Shown: positions 46,324 to 59,185 of the stretch, one piece after another
Position numbering within the stretch: the first letter of the stretch is position 1
Layout of the letters: every line of letters begins with the position of its first letter
Source: Mastigias papua
Lineage: Eukaryota > Cnidaria > Scyphozoa > Rhizostomeae > Mastigiidae
Reading direction: 5' to 3'
DNA length: 64,000 nucleotides
Assembly: GCA_964019165.1 (NCBI GenBank)
Contig: OZ025275.1
Location: forward strand, 682,001-746,000
The notes under the pieces: generated by a model
Told to the model about the DNA's origin: nothing
What the model saw: the letters and a program-made list of their open reading frames with translations, nothing else
The model's database searches: none
Position numbers and translations under genes: made by a program

Positions 46324-48893
46324 TTATAGGAATTCCCCATGAACCAAAGGAATCAACTTCACTGGTACATAGGCACGTGCTATCTCTGTCATGTCTTTTC
46401 CATTCAGGATTAGCAAGAAAGATTTCTGACCCTGGACGCCAATCACTGCAGACAATACTACTCCATCATCTTCACTTGTTGTGTTTGGACATTGAATGAA
46501 AACAGGCTCTGATGGATAACAATTGTCAGCTTCCCATGATTTTACGTCTTTTGTTTTCACATCGACCTGTTTTAATTAAAAAGTGAAATTTACATTAAAC
46601 GTAGGGACCATGAAAGGACCAGTTAGGCCCATACAGCATTATCATACTAGGTCTCTCAGCAACATACAGCATCATCTCAATGGAGATATAAGTTCATTGT
46701 TTGAAGAATAATCCATTTCGCAAATTATCTGTGACAGTACAGTGTGCTATAGGTCTTTTCAAGGGGCTTTTGGAAAAAAGGATAGATAGTCCTTCAAAGT
46801 AAGGCCTAATCTGCTCCCAGTCAACAAAAAGTTTTGGGCCCTACAACCTTATCAAGACACAAGGCTGAAATTTTGTATCTGCAAGTGTAATTTTGAGAAT
46901 GTACAACTGATACATTTTGAACGCGACTCCAGTAGCTGTTCCTACCCCAATAATCAGCATAGTATAGAAAAATACACACCTTGTGTAGGATTGTCAATGA
47001 TCTATTTTTTTTGGATACTCCAAGGCCATACGTGTAGCTGTAGTCTTTCCCATTATTTGCCTCATAGTTGATGCGTGGCAGTTCCAATCCAGTAAAAATC
47101 AAATCATAATCAAGGCCATCAGCATTTTTTTCCAAACAAATTGTCGGTGGACTTTTAGGGTCAACTTTCTCAAGTGGAAGGTGATATCTTCGAAGCTCGG
47201 CAAGAGGTACGTCAGACTCTACCCCTTGTCGGAGTTCACTGAGGCTAAGGCTTTTTAGAATGGACCCATCATTATAACCACACATGTCAAAAACTATTTT
47301 GTTATCAACTTCATATGCATTCACTTGATGGAAACACATGAACGGCTCGACCAGAAATCGTCCACTCATTTGTCCTGTCTTACGATCAATTAAGTAGAAA
47401 CTTGATTTGAGTTTTGGATTAAATTTGAGAAAATCAGCATAGGCCCAATCCATCAGTTTCATTATCACCATTCCAAGAGGATTAAGAAATGAAACTGAAG
47501 TTTGAATGAAAATAAAATAGTTTTCTGTCATGCCAAAACTGTGATAGTATGTTGAGCCATCTTTGCATGGGAATGATGAGACCATTTCCAATCCTGTGAG
47601 GCTGGACTCTTCCTTAGACTTTGAAGCAGGTACCTTGTATATCTCATTCTGTCGTTTTATAAATGATGTAGAGATGTTAAAGTAGTTGCCTTGATCATCA
47701 TAATGTGGATGTGCCAACCATGATCGTGGCCCTAAGGACAAAATTATTTTGAAAGAATATAAAAAGTTAAAGAATAAAGATACACCCATAAATTGTTGCT
47801 TTTATAGCATTTATAATTATGGTTGCTGAAGACAGAGAAACAAATTTGCAAGGAAATCAATGCTAACTTTATTTGTACCATTCCCTTTCGTCTTGCACGT
47901 ACGATAGCACTCGCAAACGCACATGAGTAAATCATATTACGTGTGCTTTTCATCGCACTTGCAAACAGGAGCTAAGAGTTTGTTGCTAACATCAATTCCC
48001 AGCAATCTACTAGAACGGCACGGGCTCGGCATATGGCACGATGATTGATGCAGGCATCGTGCCGTACTTGTCATGCCCATGGCCTGTATATCTTTGGCGC
48101 AAATTCTATCCACCTTGGAAACCAGAAGAGTAGGCAGCGACTGGCACGACGTCTGAATCAGACCTAACCTACCAGTGCGATCGTAAACACAAAGCTATTT
48201 TCGTGTGCTAATTGTTGTACGTGTCGAATTTTAATCACGAAAAGGACTTGTTGAGACAAAGCAGAAAGCAATTCCTTATGATTATTACTGACTTGTCGTG
48301 AAAGCGTTCATGGACTTGTATCTTAAAAGATCTCAAAGCAGTGATATGTCACAGAGAGAAAGAATAGAGCCTCAAAATAGATTACCTGATAATTTCTCTC
48401 CAAAATCAACGGGATCCAATGTCTCCAGAGATTCTTTGTCAATTTTCCACATTTTAGTTGTTTCAGTTGATGCATAATTCTCCCCCTTCAGTTTTACAAT
48501 GTTTACATTACAATTATCTGTCATATCAGGGATTGTGAAATATGAGAAAAATCGTGAGAAGATGTTCTTGCACGGATCTGGTGGAGCATTTGTTCCAAAC
48601 TGGGAGAACATGATACGGTTGTTCTTCTCTGATTCTACATAGGAGCGACTCCTAAGAAAACGGCTGGAGAATTTAACGCCTCCATTCCGTATAGCAAATC
48701 TGTTGAGGATCGCATCTCCGTCAAACCAATGGTTGTATGTTGTGTTACCCCACTCAAACTTTCCAGGGCCAACTCGTAAAAGTTCACCTTGTAGCCATTG
48801 TGGTACCTCTCCTTCTATTTGCGCATCAACAGGGTCTGGGTGTTCAGTTGTAGACTGATACATCTCTTCACCTACACTCATATTACTCGCCAT
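46324..48893 (-). CDS. Carotenoid cleavage oxygenase, copy 2
   Basis: Exons in reading order: 48893-48386, 47731-46980, 46566-46324; 500 residues, with the same exon sizes as copies 1 and 3. All four iron-ligand histidines are present (LAHPHY, YYHSFGMTE, CFHQVNAYE, PLVHGEF), as is PDPCK. The start MASNMSVGEEMYQS matches copy 3 (MTSNMSVGEEMYQS). Exon 1 is almost identical in DNA to that of copy 3. The exon 2 end reads VSKKNRSLTILHK before a GTGTGT donor. Intron 1 is 654 bases against 262 in copies 1 and 3; its middle (about 47810-48325) is unrelated to theirs and looks like an insertion or replacement. I see no frameshift or stop, so the gene should be functional. Its substrate is unknown. Confidence 0.93.
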
Positions 48894-50189
48894 CTTCGCA
48901 GTGTTGTCGTTACAACTGTATGAAGAGAGAAAATACAAGTTGGTGTATGGAGACCTTTGTAAAAACAATATAAGCTGTATACATCTGTTCGCTCAAGTTC
49001 TTTAGGGTCAATCACATAAATAGGAGCTTTTTTTCGAAACTTTTCCTAAGGCAGTGCACAATACACAAGAGTAATACTGGATTGCTGAAAATGTTAAAAA
49101 AATTTGAGTACTCGACTTTTGAGACCTAAGAAAGTCGATAAGTCATATACCTTTAAACTGCAGTACTCGCGAAAGACTATCTTCTCTTTCACTTGATCTG
49201 TATAGATTTCTTTTTTGTAAATATTATTTTGTTGTACTCAAGTGCTATGTGTGTACAGTGCCTGTCTGTTTGCAATGACGTCACTGTTTCAAAATTGCAT
49301 TGGGGGAGAAGGGAATTGCCCCGCCATGAGAAAGGTTTGTCATGCTGAGAATTTTCAATTCATAGAAGTCTCATGGAAATTTTATAAAAAGCTTAAATTC
49401 AGGAACATGGCACTTTTATTGTAGCTGTTTCACTTTTACTTAATTGATAATCTTCTCACTCTTTTACTTCACCAGTTCTGTAACACTTCTTTTTATCTAG
49501 CATGGTCAAGTCGTTGATCTGAGAGTATTGCTGAGCTTGATGAATTCGTGTTCTTCCTTAGTCGCCACCATGGCGCAGTCCAAAGTGGGCTGTAGCCTTT
49601 GTAGCCATTTTTGAATAAATATCTGTTTTTCAAAGATGAATTGTGCACACTATGAGACAGGTATTGAATGCTTTTGGTGCGATGCATAACCTTTCTCAAA
49701 ATATCGAGCTCTGAAAGAAATATTTCTGAACGAATTCGAATGAAAGCTCACAGAGGTGTCGGCAATGATGTTTGCTGCGGTGGCGCTGTTTCAGTGCAAC
49801 TGCTAGACCCTTCATTGCATTGGTGGAATTTAAATGTGAAAGCTGGGGTTCATATGTGTATGGAGCTAACAGCTCTCAGTTATCAACTCTCTTAGATCTC
49901 AATGATACAGTATTTAACTCTCTTAATATTTTGAAAATTGAGTTCTATTTTCGTAAAACCACTTTCTAATGGAAAATGCATATGGTTGAAACCTACTGTT
50001 TTGCTCTGTGTTATCTCTTATTTCTTTCTTTTCAAAGGCTATTAGAAATGAAGTGTTATTTTAGCATTTATTAATGGAATTGTTTGTATCCTAAAGTTGC
50101 TTCATAATCATGAAATTGCTTTTTTACGCAGGGTTCACTGTTTGGATGTACTTCTCAGTCTTCTAGCCTCTTTGGTGTCACAGGGTCAG

Positions 50190-50570
50190 GGTTTGGGACA
50201 ACGCGTTTCTGCATACAGTGCATTGTCATTTGCACAAACTGTCTGCAGATTTTTGTACTGGTTTGGGACAACGTGTTTCTGCACAACGTGTTTCTGCATA
50301 CAGTGCATTGTCATTTGCACAAACTGTCTGCAGATTTTTGTACTGGTTTGGGACAACGTGTTTCTGCACAACGTGTTTCTGCATACAGTGCATTGTCATT
50401 TGCACAAACTGTCTGCAGATTTTTGTACTGGTTTAGGACAACGTGTTTCTGCATACAGTGCATTGTCATCTGCACAAACTGTCTGCAGACTTTTGTACTG
50501 GTTTAGGACAACGTGTTTCTGCATACAGTGCATTGTCATTTGCACAAACTGTCTGCAGATTTTTGTAATG
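50190..50570. repeat. 70/85-bp tandem repeat
   Basis: Five copies of a unit beginning GGTTTGGGACAACGTGTTTC and ending CTGCAGATTTTTGTACT (starts at 50190, 50260, 50345, 50430 and 50500). Copies 2 and 3 are 85 bases because CAACGTGTTTCTGCA is doubled inside them. A long open frame spans the array (50097-50828) but follows the repeat, so I do not call it a gene. Confidence 0.93.
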
Positions 50571-51766
50571 TTGCTCCAGTCATCTTCAAAACATCATAGC
50601 AGCTCTGTTTTTCGGGCAGCTTATTTACTAACATCTTTCGTCGTTCTTATTACGAATATCATGGACATCAACGCGAACATCAATACCAAAAGATCTGCAT
50701 CTTGTTCTTTACTCCATTTCCAATTGATTTTATTTTCAGTTCTGCTTTTTATCATCAACAACTTTTCCTATTACTTTGGTCAGCTGCTCAGTCCTTGCCA
50801 GACAGCTTCAATGGGTCCTTATGAGTAGTACATAAATCCTGCAAATATTTCGGACTTTGATTATATTTATCTCTTCTTTTCGTAATATCAAATAATGTTT
50901 TCTTGATTAGCGGCATCTGGAGTTACATCAGCAGAAGCAGACAACTTTTTAAACTCTCTCTTGCATTCTGAACTAAGACCTCAATCATTTCATTTGGGAA
51001 GATAAGCCCATATATTAGGTGTTGCAGGGTTACAACAGCTAAAATCCACCAACTGCCTTACAGAAGGGAAATGGGGGGGGGGTGTGGAAGAAGAAATTCA
51101 CCGAGAAGTTTAAACAAAGTCTCAAAATTAACGACAAGGTGACACAATTACCCACAAGCCACATGATCGTTATAGCAACTTTTACCGAAGAGCTCAAAAT
51201 TACCAATTGCTTTTGCAAAATTGGGGATATCAAACCGTCCCCACATCCCCTACATAGGCACGCCCCTATACATGAATAACAAACTTAACATACTTGACTT
51301 GAATTCATTTTCGTCAGTGTAATGAATTGTGGAGGCGCTTCCCCTCATGAGACTCCCCCTAGGAATAGGGTTATAGGGCTGAGGGTTAGGGGCCTCACAT
51401 TATTATCATTTATGTTTTTTAATCTAACTAATTGAGCTAGGAGAGCAGAAGAAGTCTGTCGATCGTGAGTTACGTTAATATTCTATGAAGATACGCAGAT
51501 AGGAAATTCTCTCGACACGAATATACTAATAGGAGAACTCTTAGAAAGGTGATCTACGAACAATCTAAAATTTATGGACATTCTTTCGAAAGATCAGAGA
51601 AGAAGATAGTGAAAAAGAAAGAAGGCTGATCAGAACTATCAAGACCAAGTAACTTTGATCGTTTTTTTTAATATATATATATATTTTTCTCAATTAGCAT
51701 TTATTCTTCGTTGTTTGTAATTTGATTTCATTTGATTATATACAGTCCTCTTGAATTAGAACTTAT

Positions 51767-51926
51767 ATTTCGAACCCCGGTCACACGAAGTAATTTCTAA
51801 CCTTGCGACCCTAGGGGGAAATTTATTTATTTTATTTTTTATTTTTATTTAAATAAAAAATAAAAATAAAAAATTTCGAACCCCGGTTACACGGGGTAAT
51901 TTCTAACCTTGCGACCCTAGGGGGAA
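51767..51926. repeat. 54-base direct repeats flanking an AT palindrome
   Basis: TTTCGAACCCCGGTCACACG through CTTGCGACCCTAGGGGGAA occurs twice (51767-51820 and 51873-51926) with three or so differences. Between them is an AT-only palindrome centred near 51850 (TATTTTTATTTAAATAAAAA). The arrangement resembles two short repeat units joined at an inverted AT spacer. Confidence 0.85.
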
Positions 51927-53464
51927 CTACAGCAAGAATTTCCTCACCTAATCCCAAACTGAATCTTAGCAAGGATATTTCTTACAGTCAGAATTCTCTT
52001 TAATGATACCCCTTTTTGCTGATTATTCACTTGCACATCAATATTGTAATTTTCAACTGAAAAGCAAACAAAATTTCGAAGTTCTAGCTAGTGCCCAATG
52101 AGCTTTCCCTTTTTCAGTTCCTCACTCTTCGTGTTATGCCCTGACTTCACACCATACTGTTCTAGTGTTTGCCCTGCGAAATAGCGCTTCATCGCGATTG
52201 GGGGTTGGTTTACCCTACTCCCATACCACCATAATTCTCTGTCTGGGCGTCAAAACCGCAGGGTGATGTGCAAGGCAACCTTACGCCCGCATAAAGTAAG
52301 TGCTAGCAACACTCAATGGAAGAAGGCATCAGTTAAATATTGTTCTAACGAGTGTAAAAATGCGAATTACTTTTACGCCATTCCAAGGCGTGGAGTCCAG
52401 AAACAAGAGATAATGTTTCGAGCCCCCCTTGTTGCAACTAATGCGATCAATGTGAATGACTGCTTCCCCGTGTTGACAAAGTATGTCACCTCAAACACAT
52501 TCTGTGCCTCAAATAAAGAAGCTTGCACCTCCCATTTCAATGGGCAAGATAACGATAAACCAAGGTACGGGGGTAGGCATTATTAGGCGTTGCATCGCAT
52601 TGTTAGGCCTGTGTACTTACGTAAACATCACTTCGCAAAATATATTGTTTACTCTGCGTCTGTTCTTCTCATAATGTTGAGATTTCTATAATCATGTATT
52701 TTGTTAGCAGGCATTTTATGACTGTGGTCAAACTTTAAAATGTGTTAGTCAGATCTAGATTTCACTATTGTCCATCTTGTCCCTACAGAACGGACATGCA
52801 AGTTATAAGATGGATTGCTCAACTTTTCGTTATGGCATCCAAGAGAAACTTGATGCTATAATACAGATTTAAGACCTAATTTTTTAGCACTGCATGCAAG
52901 TGCTAATTGTTCCTCAAGTGCAAAAGTATAAAAATCACTCCATGCTCCCGAAAGTGGGCATAAAACAGCCAGGGCGGAAGTAGTTTTTAAGTGTCCACCA
53001 AACACAGCGTTAGTTACTCGCAATTTCAACTGCCCGGATTGTTAACATCCGCCCACATCAAGTACTTGGTAAGTTTGTTGTGGTGAGTTTCACCAATGGC
53101 CTTACATTACAAAATGCTATATTATCACTAGATCTAGAGATATCACACACCTTCACAATCGGCAATTTCTGTGTATGGATACAGTTGTTTCCCATCAGAT
53201 TCCTTTAAGTGACTTCAGGAAATGAGAGGTCACTCTTTGAGCCAGCCTCGTTTTAAGCTTTGAATTTAACAGGAATTATAAGGAGCTACCCGCCACTATA
53301 TCATGACGAGGATTGAGTGAAATGATTTGTAGGCAAGTACCTTTGACTATTTTCTTCTCGCCAGACTTCTTGGAATTCAGTCTGCTTGTCAATGTGCAAG
53401 ACCATCTGTCTAATTTTCACGAGGGAATGGCCGTACAATTTCTAAGTGTTGCGAAGGTGACATA

Positions 53465-53614
53465 CCATATAAGTCCTCGAATTAACCCCTCTCCCTCTAA
53501 AAAGCTCCCCTCAAATACACCCCTATGCTAGAACCACAGATTGTTGATAAACCCCCTCCCAAAAGGTATAGAAATAAATAAGCCACCCCCAGGGGCTTAT
53601 TTGAAGATGTACGG
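53465..53614. mobile_element. MITE, family B, internally deleted copy
   Basis: The left end CCATATAAGTCCTCGAATTA and the right end CTTATTTGAAGATGTACGG match the ends of the 43646-43940 element with substitutions. TA precedes the left end. Internal CCCCTATGCTAGAACC and AAATAAATAAGCC blocks are shared. Confidence 0.75.
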
Positions 53615-54493
53615 TGTGGAAGGTTGAACACGAAGGAAAGCATTTTTATAAAAATAGTAATGATGGTAACGAAATATTGTAATGTTGTGTTGGCTAAAAA
53701 CTACTAAAGATCGTTTACAAAAACCTGTTGCTGTTTCTAGGCGATGCTCCCAAAAAGTATGTAAGCAATTCAAGCTTGAAATAATTAGAAAATATAGGCC
53801 AATACTTTTTGTACCTGTAGGTTTGAATAAGGCTTACAATTATGATGAATTAGATCAATTGGTTCCCAGAAGCCACAATTTGTTTTCCATTACTTGCTAA
53901 GCAGGGGTGCTGCCCTAAACACTACAGGAGAGGACTGTGCTGAAGGTACCTTTGACGGATGACCACACCCAATTTTTAGCTGTTAAAGTTTAGATACCTA
54001 CAATTAGTAAGACAAATGGGCTAGATAGACAATACACACAGAGCTGTTTGATTCATGTATGGACTTCGGAACTCACCAAAACTAGTTTATCCTTCTTGGA
54101 AAGGGGACTGAGCCCCCAGAAGACTCTTTCCATTTTAGCAGGGGGTTCAAGTCCCATAGCTCCCCCTTGAGTCCCCTGTTGGCAAGTAGATCCTGAGCAT
54201 TTCAATATTATTTGCTGCTAGTCATTATTATTATTTATCCAAATGTAATTGATGCACTGCATAGAATGTAGTGACAATGTGTGTTAGATTTGTATAAGCT
54301 TACAAACATGGTGTGGTGTACAAAGCATGTCCAGAGTAAAATGTAGAAATAACTAAATGTGTTCATGAGTATTTTAAGGAAAGGATGTTCCTAACAGCAT
54401 TGTGACATTATGATATTTGACATCATGACTAAGACAGATGTACCCCAAACTTGGCTTAAAAAGATGGTCTGATGGATCATATGTCCCCCATGT

Positions 54494-56894
54494 TTATAGG
54501 AATTCCCCATGAATCAAAGGAATCAACTTCACTGGTACATAGGCACGTGCTATCTCTGTCATGTCTTTCCCATTCAGGATCAGCAAGAAAGATTTTTGAC
54601 CTTGGACACCAATCACTGCAGACAATACTACTCCATCATCTTCACTTGTTGCATGTGGACATTGAATGAAAACAGGCTCGGATGGATAACATTTGTCAGC
54701 TTCCCATGATTTTACATCTTTTGTTTTCACATTGACCTAAAATATAAACTTTGCATTATATATAGGACAGTTTGGCCAATACAAATTACAAAAGACCTGG
54801 TAGAGTAGTAAAGAGTCAGAAAGCACTAATGAGTAATGGATATCATACAATCAGAATCAGAAGATAGTTATCATGATGAAAAGCTCTTTTTACTTAGCAA
54901 CCTTCAACACTGGTTTTTTTTAGACCAAGCAGGCATGTCTGCTCTAACAAAACTGATGTTATATGTTGCTGAATATTCTGTTTAAACAATAACCAATTTG
55001 ATACTTTCCTAATTCAATCTTTCAAACTCAAACTCCTACTGACTTTATGACATAAACTACATATGTATATACACAATAGATTGGTCTAAAATTGTTGTTA
55101 TGAAATGGATGTATGCAAAAGAAGGATGGGAGACCAGAGAGTTAAGATGAGGCTAAGCCCAACTAATAGAGAGGCGGATTCCTGTGATAAAGTAGTGTCT
55201 TGTTTACAATAGTATAGTGACATAAAAGGAGGGCATGTCAGTTTTGTGGATCTTAAGTGTGAATAAATGAGTTATGAAAATAATAAGTGATGAAGATAAT
55301 GGGCTGACATGGACACCAGCCTATCTTACAACATCTATATTCAGTACATTGCCAGTATAGATCAAAGCTTACCTTCTGTATGATAGTCAATGATCCAATT
55401 ATTTTGGACACTCCAAGACCATATACATAGTTGTAGTCTTTTCCATTGTTTGCCTCATAGTTGATGCGTGGCAGTTCCAATCCAGTAAAAATCAAATCAT
55501 AATCAAGGCCATCGGCATTTTTTTCCAAACAAATTGTCGGTGGACTTTTAGGGTTAACTTTCTCAAGTGGAAGGTGATATCTTCGAATCTCAGGAGGTTG
55601 TGATTCAGACTCCACCCCTCGTCGAAGTTCACTGAGGCTAAGGCTTTTTAGAATGGACCCATCATTATAGCCACACATGTCAAAAATTATTGTGTTATCA
55701 ACTTCATATGCATTCACTTGATGGAAACACATGAACGGCTCGACCAGAAATCGTCCACTCATTTGTCCTGTCTTACGATCAATTAAGTAGAAACTTGATT
55801 TGAGTTTTGGATTAAATTTGAGAAAATCAGCATAGGCCCAATCCATCAGTTTCATTATCACCATTCCAAGAGGATTTTGAAATGAAACTGAAGTTTGAAT
55901 GAAAATAAAATAGTTTTCTGTCATGCCGAAACTGTGATAGTATGTTGGGCCATCTTTGCATGGGAATGATGAGACCATTTCCAATCCTGTGAGGCTGGAA
56001 TCTTCCTTAGACTTTGAAGCAGGTACCTTGTATATCTCATTCTGTCGTTTGATGAATGATGTAGAGATGTTAAAGTAGTTGCCTTGATCATCATATTGTG
56101 GATGTGCCAACCATGATCGTGGCCCTAAGGACAAAATTATTTTGAAAGAATATAAAAAGTTAAAGAATAAAGATGAATCCATAAATTGTTGCTTTTATAG
56201 GCAGGTGGAGATAGATAAACAAATTTGGTAGGGTATCATATTGAATATACTCAGAGACAAACACGACATTGTTTCAGCATCGGCCATTGCAATTTGTCTT
56301 CAAGTCTTTTTGGGAAAAGCAAAGTACAAGATCTTAGGACAATGGTATGTCACAGAGAGAAACAAAAGAGCCTCAAAATAGATTACCTGATAATTTCTCT
56401 CCAAAATCAACGGGATCCAATGTCTCCAGAGATTCTTTGTCAATTTTCCACATTTTAGTTGTTTCAGTTGAGGCATAATTCTCCCCCTTCAGTTTTACAA
56501 TGTTTACATTACAATTATCTGTCATATCAGGGATTGTGAAATATGAGAAAAATCGTGAGAAGATGTTCTTGCACGGATCTGGTGGAGCATTTGTTCCAAA
56601 CTGGGAGAACATGATACGGTTGTTCTTCTCTGATTCTACATAGGAGCGACTCCTAAGAAAACGGCTGGAGAATTTAACGCCTCCATTCCGTATAGCAAAT
56701 CTGTTGAGGATCGCATCTCCGTCAAACCAATGGTTGTATGTTGTGTTACCCCACTCAAACTTTCCAGGACCAACTCGTAAAAGTTCACCTTGTAGCCATT
56801 GTGGTACCTCTCCTTCTATTTGCGCATCAACAGGGTCTGGGTGTTCAGTTGTAGACTGATACATCTCTTCACCTACACTCATATTACTCGTCAT
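54494..56894 (-). CDS. Carotenoid cleavage oxygenase, copy 3
   Basis: Exons in reading order: 56894-56387, 56124-55373, 54736-54494; 500 residues. The iron-ligand histidines are all present (LAHPQY, YYHSFGMTE, CFHQVNAYE, PLIHGEF). Note LAHPQY: the second His of the HPH pair in the other copies is Gln here, but the first His is the ligand, so the metal site is intact. PDPCK is present. Intron 1 is 262 bases and closely matches that of copy 1, whereas exon 1 closely matches copy 2. Exon 2 differs from the other copies around GVESESQPPEIRRY and VSKIIGSLTIIQK. Intron 2 differs from those of copies 1 and 2 soon after the splice site. No disruptions are visible. An upstream in-frame ATG at 56966 exists but is not shared as a start. 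Confidence 0.93.
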
Positions 56895-57462
56895 CTTCGC
56901 AGTGTTGTCGTTACAACTGTATGAAGAGAGAAAATGCAACTTGGTATGGAGAACTTTGTATGACAATATAGACTAGTTAATTATATTTCCTGAAGTTGTT
57001 TAGACTATTGATTTAATGTCCCATTGAGGGTACATTAACTACCAGCCACGTGCTGCTTTATTGTATGACACAAAATCCACATTATCTCAGGGAGAAAAGC
57101 TGTCATCTAACTGAGAATGTAGTTAGATGGGGGTAAAAATTTCCTAGGGTAAGACACCTTATCTGGAAAGCTCCTGTATTGTCGGTAATGGGGCATGGCT
57201 GTGAATCGTAGTCTATACTGAACAGTCTTACAGAAAACACAATACAGAAAACGCTAAAATGTACAGATTTATTGTGCTTGAGAGGTATTCTAAAAGCCAG
57301 TGGGTTGGAGCATGTCAGCAATGAGGAAGTGTGACGCAGACAATCATTACACCCGTATAGAACCAAAGCTAATGTCATTAGCAATTCTAATGCAAATGCC
57401 TTCCATAGGCGACATAGTCAAAGCACGAAATCTGGAACACTTAAACCTGAAAGGCTAGTGTA

Positions 57463-57894
57463 CACGCATTTTTTTATAACCAACTGCTTTATAAGCAACG
57501 CAGTACTCGGCAAGGCAAAAAGTTAAGCAATTTTAGTACTGGATTGAAGACTGCTAAGCAATTTGAAAAATGTGTGAATGGAGCTTTGGACAGATCGCCA
57601 ACTAACTTTGAAAAGAGCTATTATCTTGATTAGAAATATTACATTTGGTTGAGTTGGTGTTCATGAATAAAAAGTGCAAACAAAATCTATCGTTAATGTT
57701 TTTATTTATCTTTAATTTATCGTGCCTTCTGACATATATATGGCCCTATATTTACCTTTTTCTAATCTATTTTCAAAAAACACGAACAAAAAGTTAAGCG
57801 ATTGCTAAGCAATTTTGAGTACTCAAATTTGCCTTCCAGCTAAGCAATTTTTAGTACTGAGCCCGAGTTGAAATTGCTTATAAAAAAATGCATG
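57463..57894. mobile_element. TA-flanked MITE, family D, copy 2
   Basis: The left end CACGCATTTTTTTATAA and the right end TTATAAAAAAATGCATG form an inverted repeat with TA outside each. Subterminal AGTACT-containing blocks (GCAGTACTCGGC and TTAGTACTGAGCCCGAG) are also inverted. The termini match those of the element at 22770-23115, though the interiors differ. Confidence 0.75.
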
Positions 57895-59185
57895 TATCGG
57901 AATACGATCTACAATGGACGGCCCGGTGGTTGGATAATTTGAAAAGGTGGTAGAGACATACTCGATCTCGATGCGATGGATGGCCGGCCGTAGGTGGTAG
58001 AAGGGCGTAATCACTAATCACACCTGGCATGATACCTACACTTTCTTTATAAGTAACCACTTTATAAGCAACCTACATGAAGAATGCCGAATTATTTACA
58101 GAACTTATACTACCAAAGGAAAATTCACTAAGGAACTTTTCTATTTAAAAAATCTTTTTAACACCGGACAATCAAAAAATAGGAAGCTGGTTCCATTCAT
58201 CTGCATCCAAAACCCGCATAGCAGCATGTGTGTGTGTACCATCTTTCTGGCACTAGTTGTGCCCTGAAAATTAAGGAACTGTTAAGGAACGTTTAGAAGT
58301 ACAGTTTGATGTTGGATTAAGTAATAATTCTAAATGTTGTTGTCGCCAGTTAGGTTGTTCTTATAATCATAGTAAAACCGTTTTGTCATCGGAACATCAT
58401 TGGATTAGAATTCTCCAAAAATGAAAGGATTATCAATCAGAACAACAGCCTGTTCAGATATCTTCATTGCTAATTATAGAATAGTAGAAATCCTCCTCAG
58501 ATCTTTCATTGCTCATGCACCAAAGGTTGCAATTTCGAATTTGTGTGATATCGCAAAAGGCGAGATCGCCAGACACAAAGTTGATTAGTTTTTCTTCCTT
58601 TGAGTTCCTTCCACTGGTTCAAATCTGCCTTACCGTGTTTACAATTTGTACTTGTTTTCACTCATCATCCAGCGTTATTTCGACCTTTTTTATTGATGAA
58701 ACGAGCTCACAGTTTCAGCGATCATGCTTACGAAATGTTTCGCTGTACGAAACTATACAACAACGAAGATATTTATGGGAACTAGAATATACTCACACTC
58801 TGTCTGCTTGTTGTCTGCTCGTTGCAAATTGTGTTTATGAGAAGTAGTTCATGTTATACTTAGGCCGTTGACCGAGCTTCAGATATTGTGGAGCAAAAAC
58901 TAGTAATTGCGTTTGTTCTGTGCTTCGAATTGTTATGTTAAATAGCACAGCATCATTGGCTGCCTTATTGTTCGTGTCTGCAAAAGTCTTGATGCGTTTA
59001 AATGATCAGACCCAATCACCCTTATCGCGGTTGAGGTCAAGAACTTTGGAGCGAGGAAAGCAAGAAAGCCTTGTCTCGGATTGATCTGCAGGTAATCTCT
59101 CAGCTTTGCTTACGCAAGACACGAACAAGTGATGTTATGTAACAAAACTCTAAAGGAAAAAGTATAATGAACAACCTTTCAGTAA

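Larger units (their letters stand above)
48894..54493. other. Intergenic region between oxygenase copies 2 and 3
   Basis: 5.6 kb with no supported gene. It includes a 70-bp tandem repeat, a pair of 54-base direct repeats around an AT palindrome, and a family B MITE. Several open frames of 60-110 codons show no recognisable domain or codon pattern and are left out. Confidence 0.6.

Noticed and set aside
50097..50828. 243-codon open frame
   Set aside because: It is dominated by a 70-base repeat, has no known domain, and neighbouring frames are open as well.
52263..52586. 107-codon open frame with several Cys
   Set aside because: No recognisable motif; the Cys spacing fits no zinc-binding pattern I know, and no splice context is evident.
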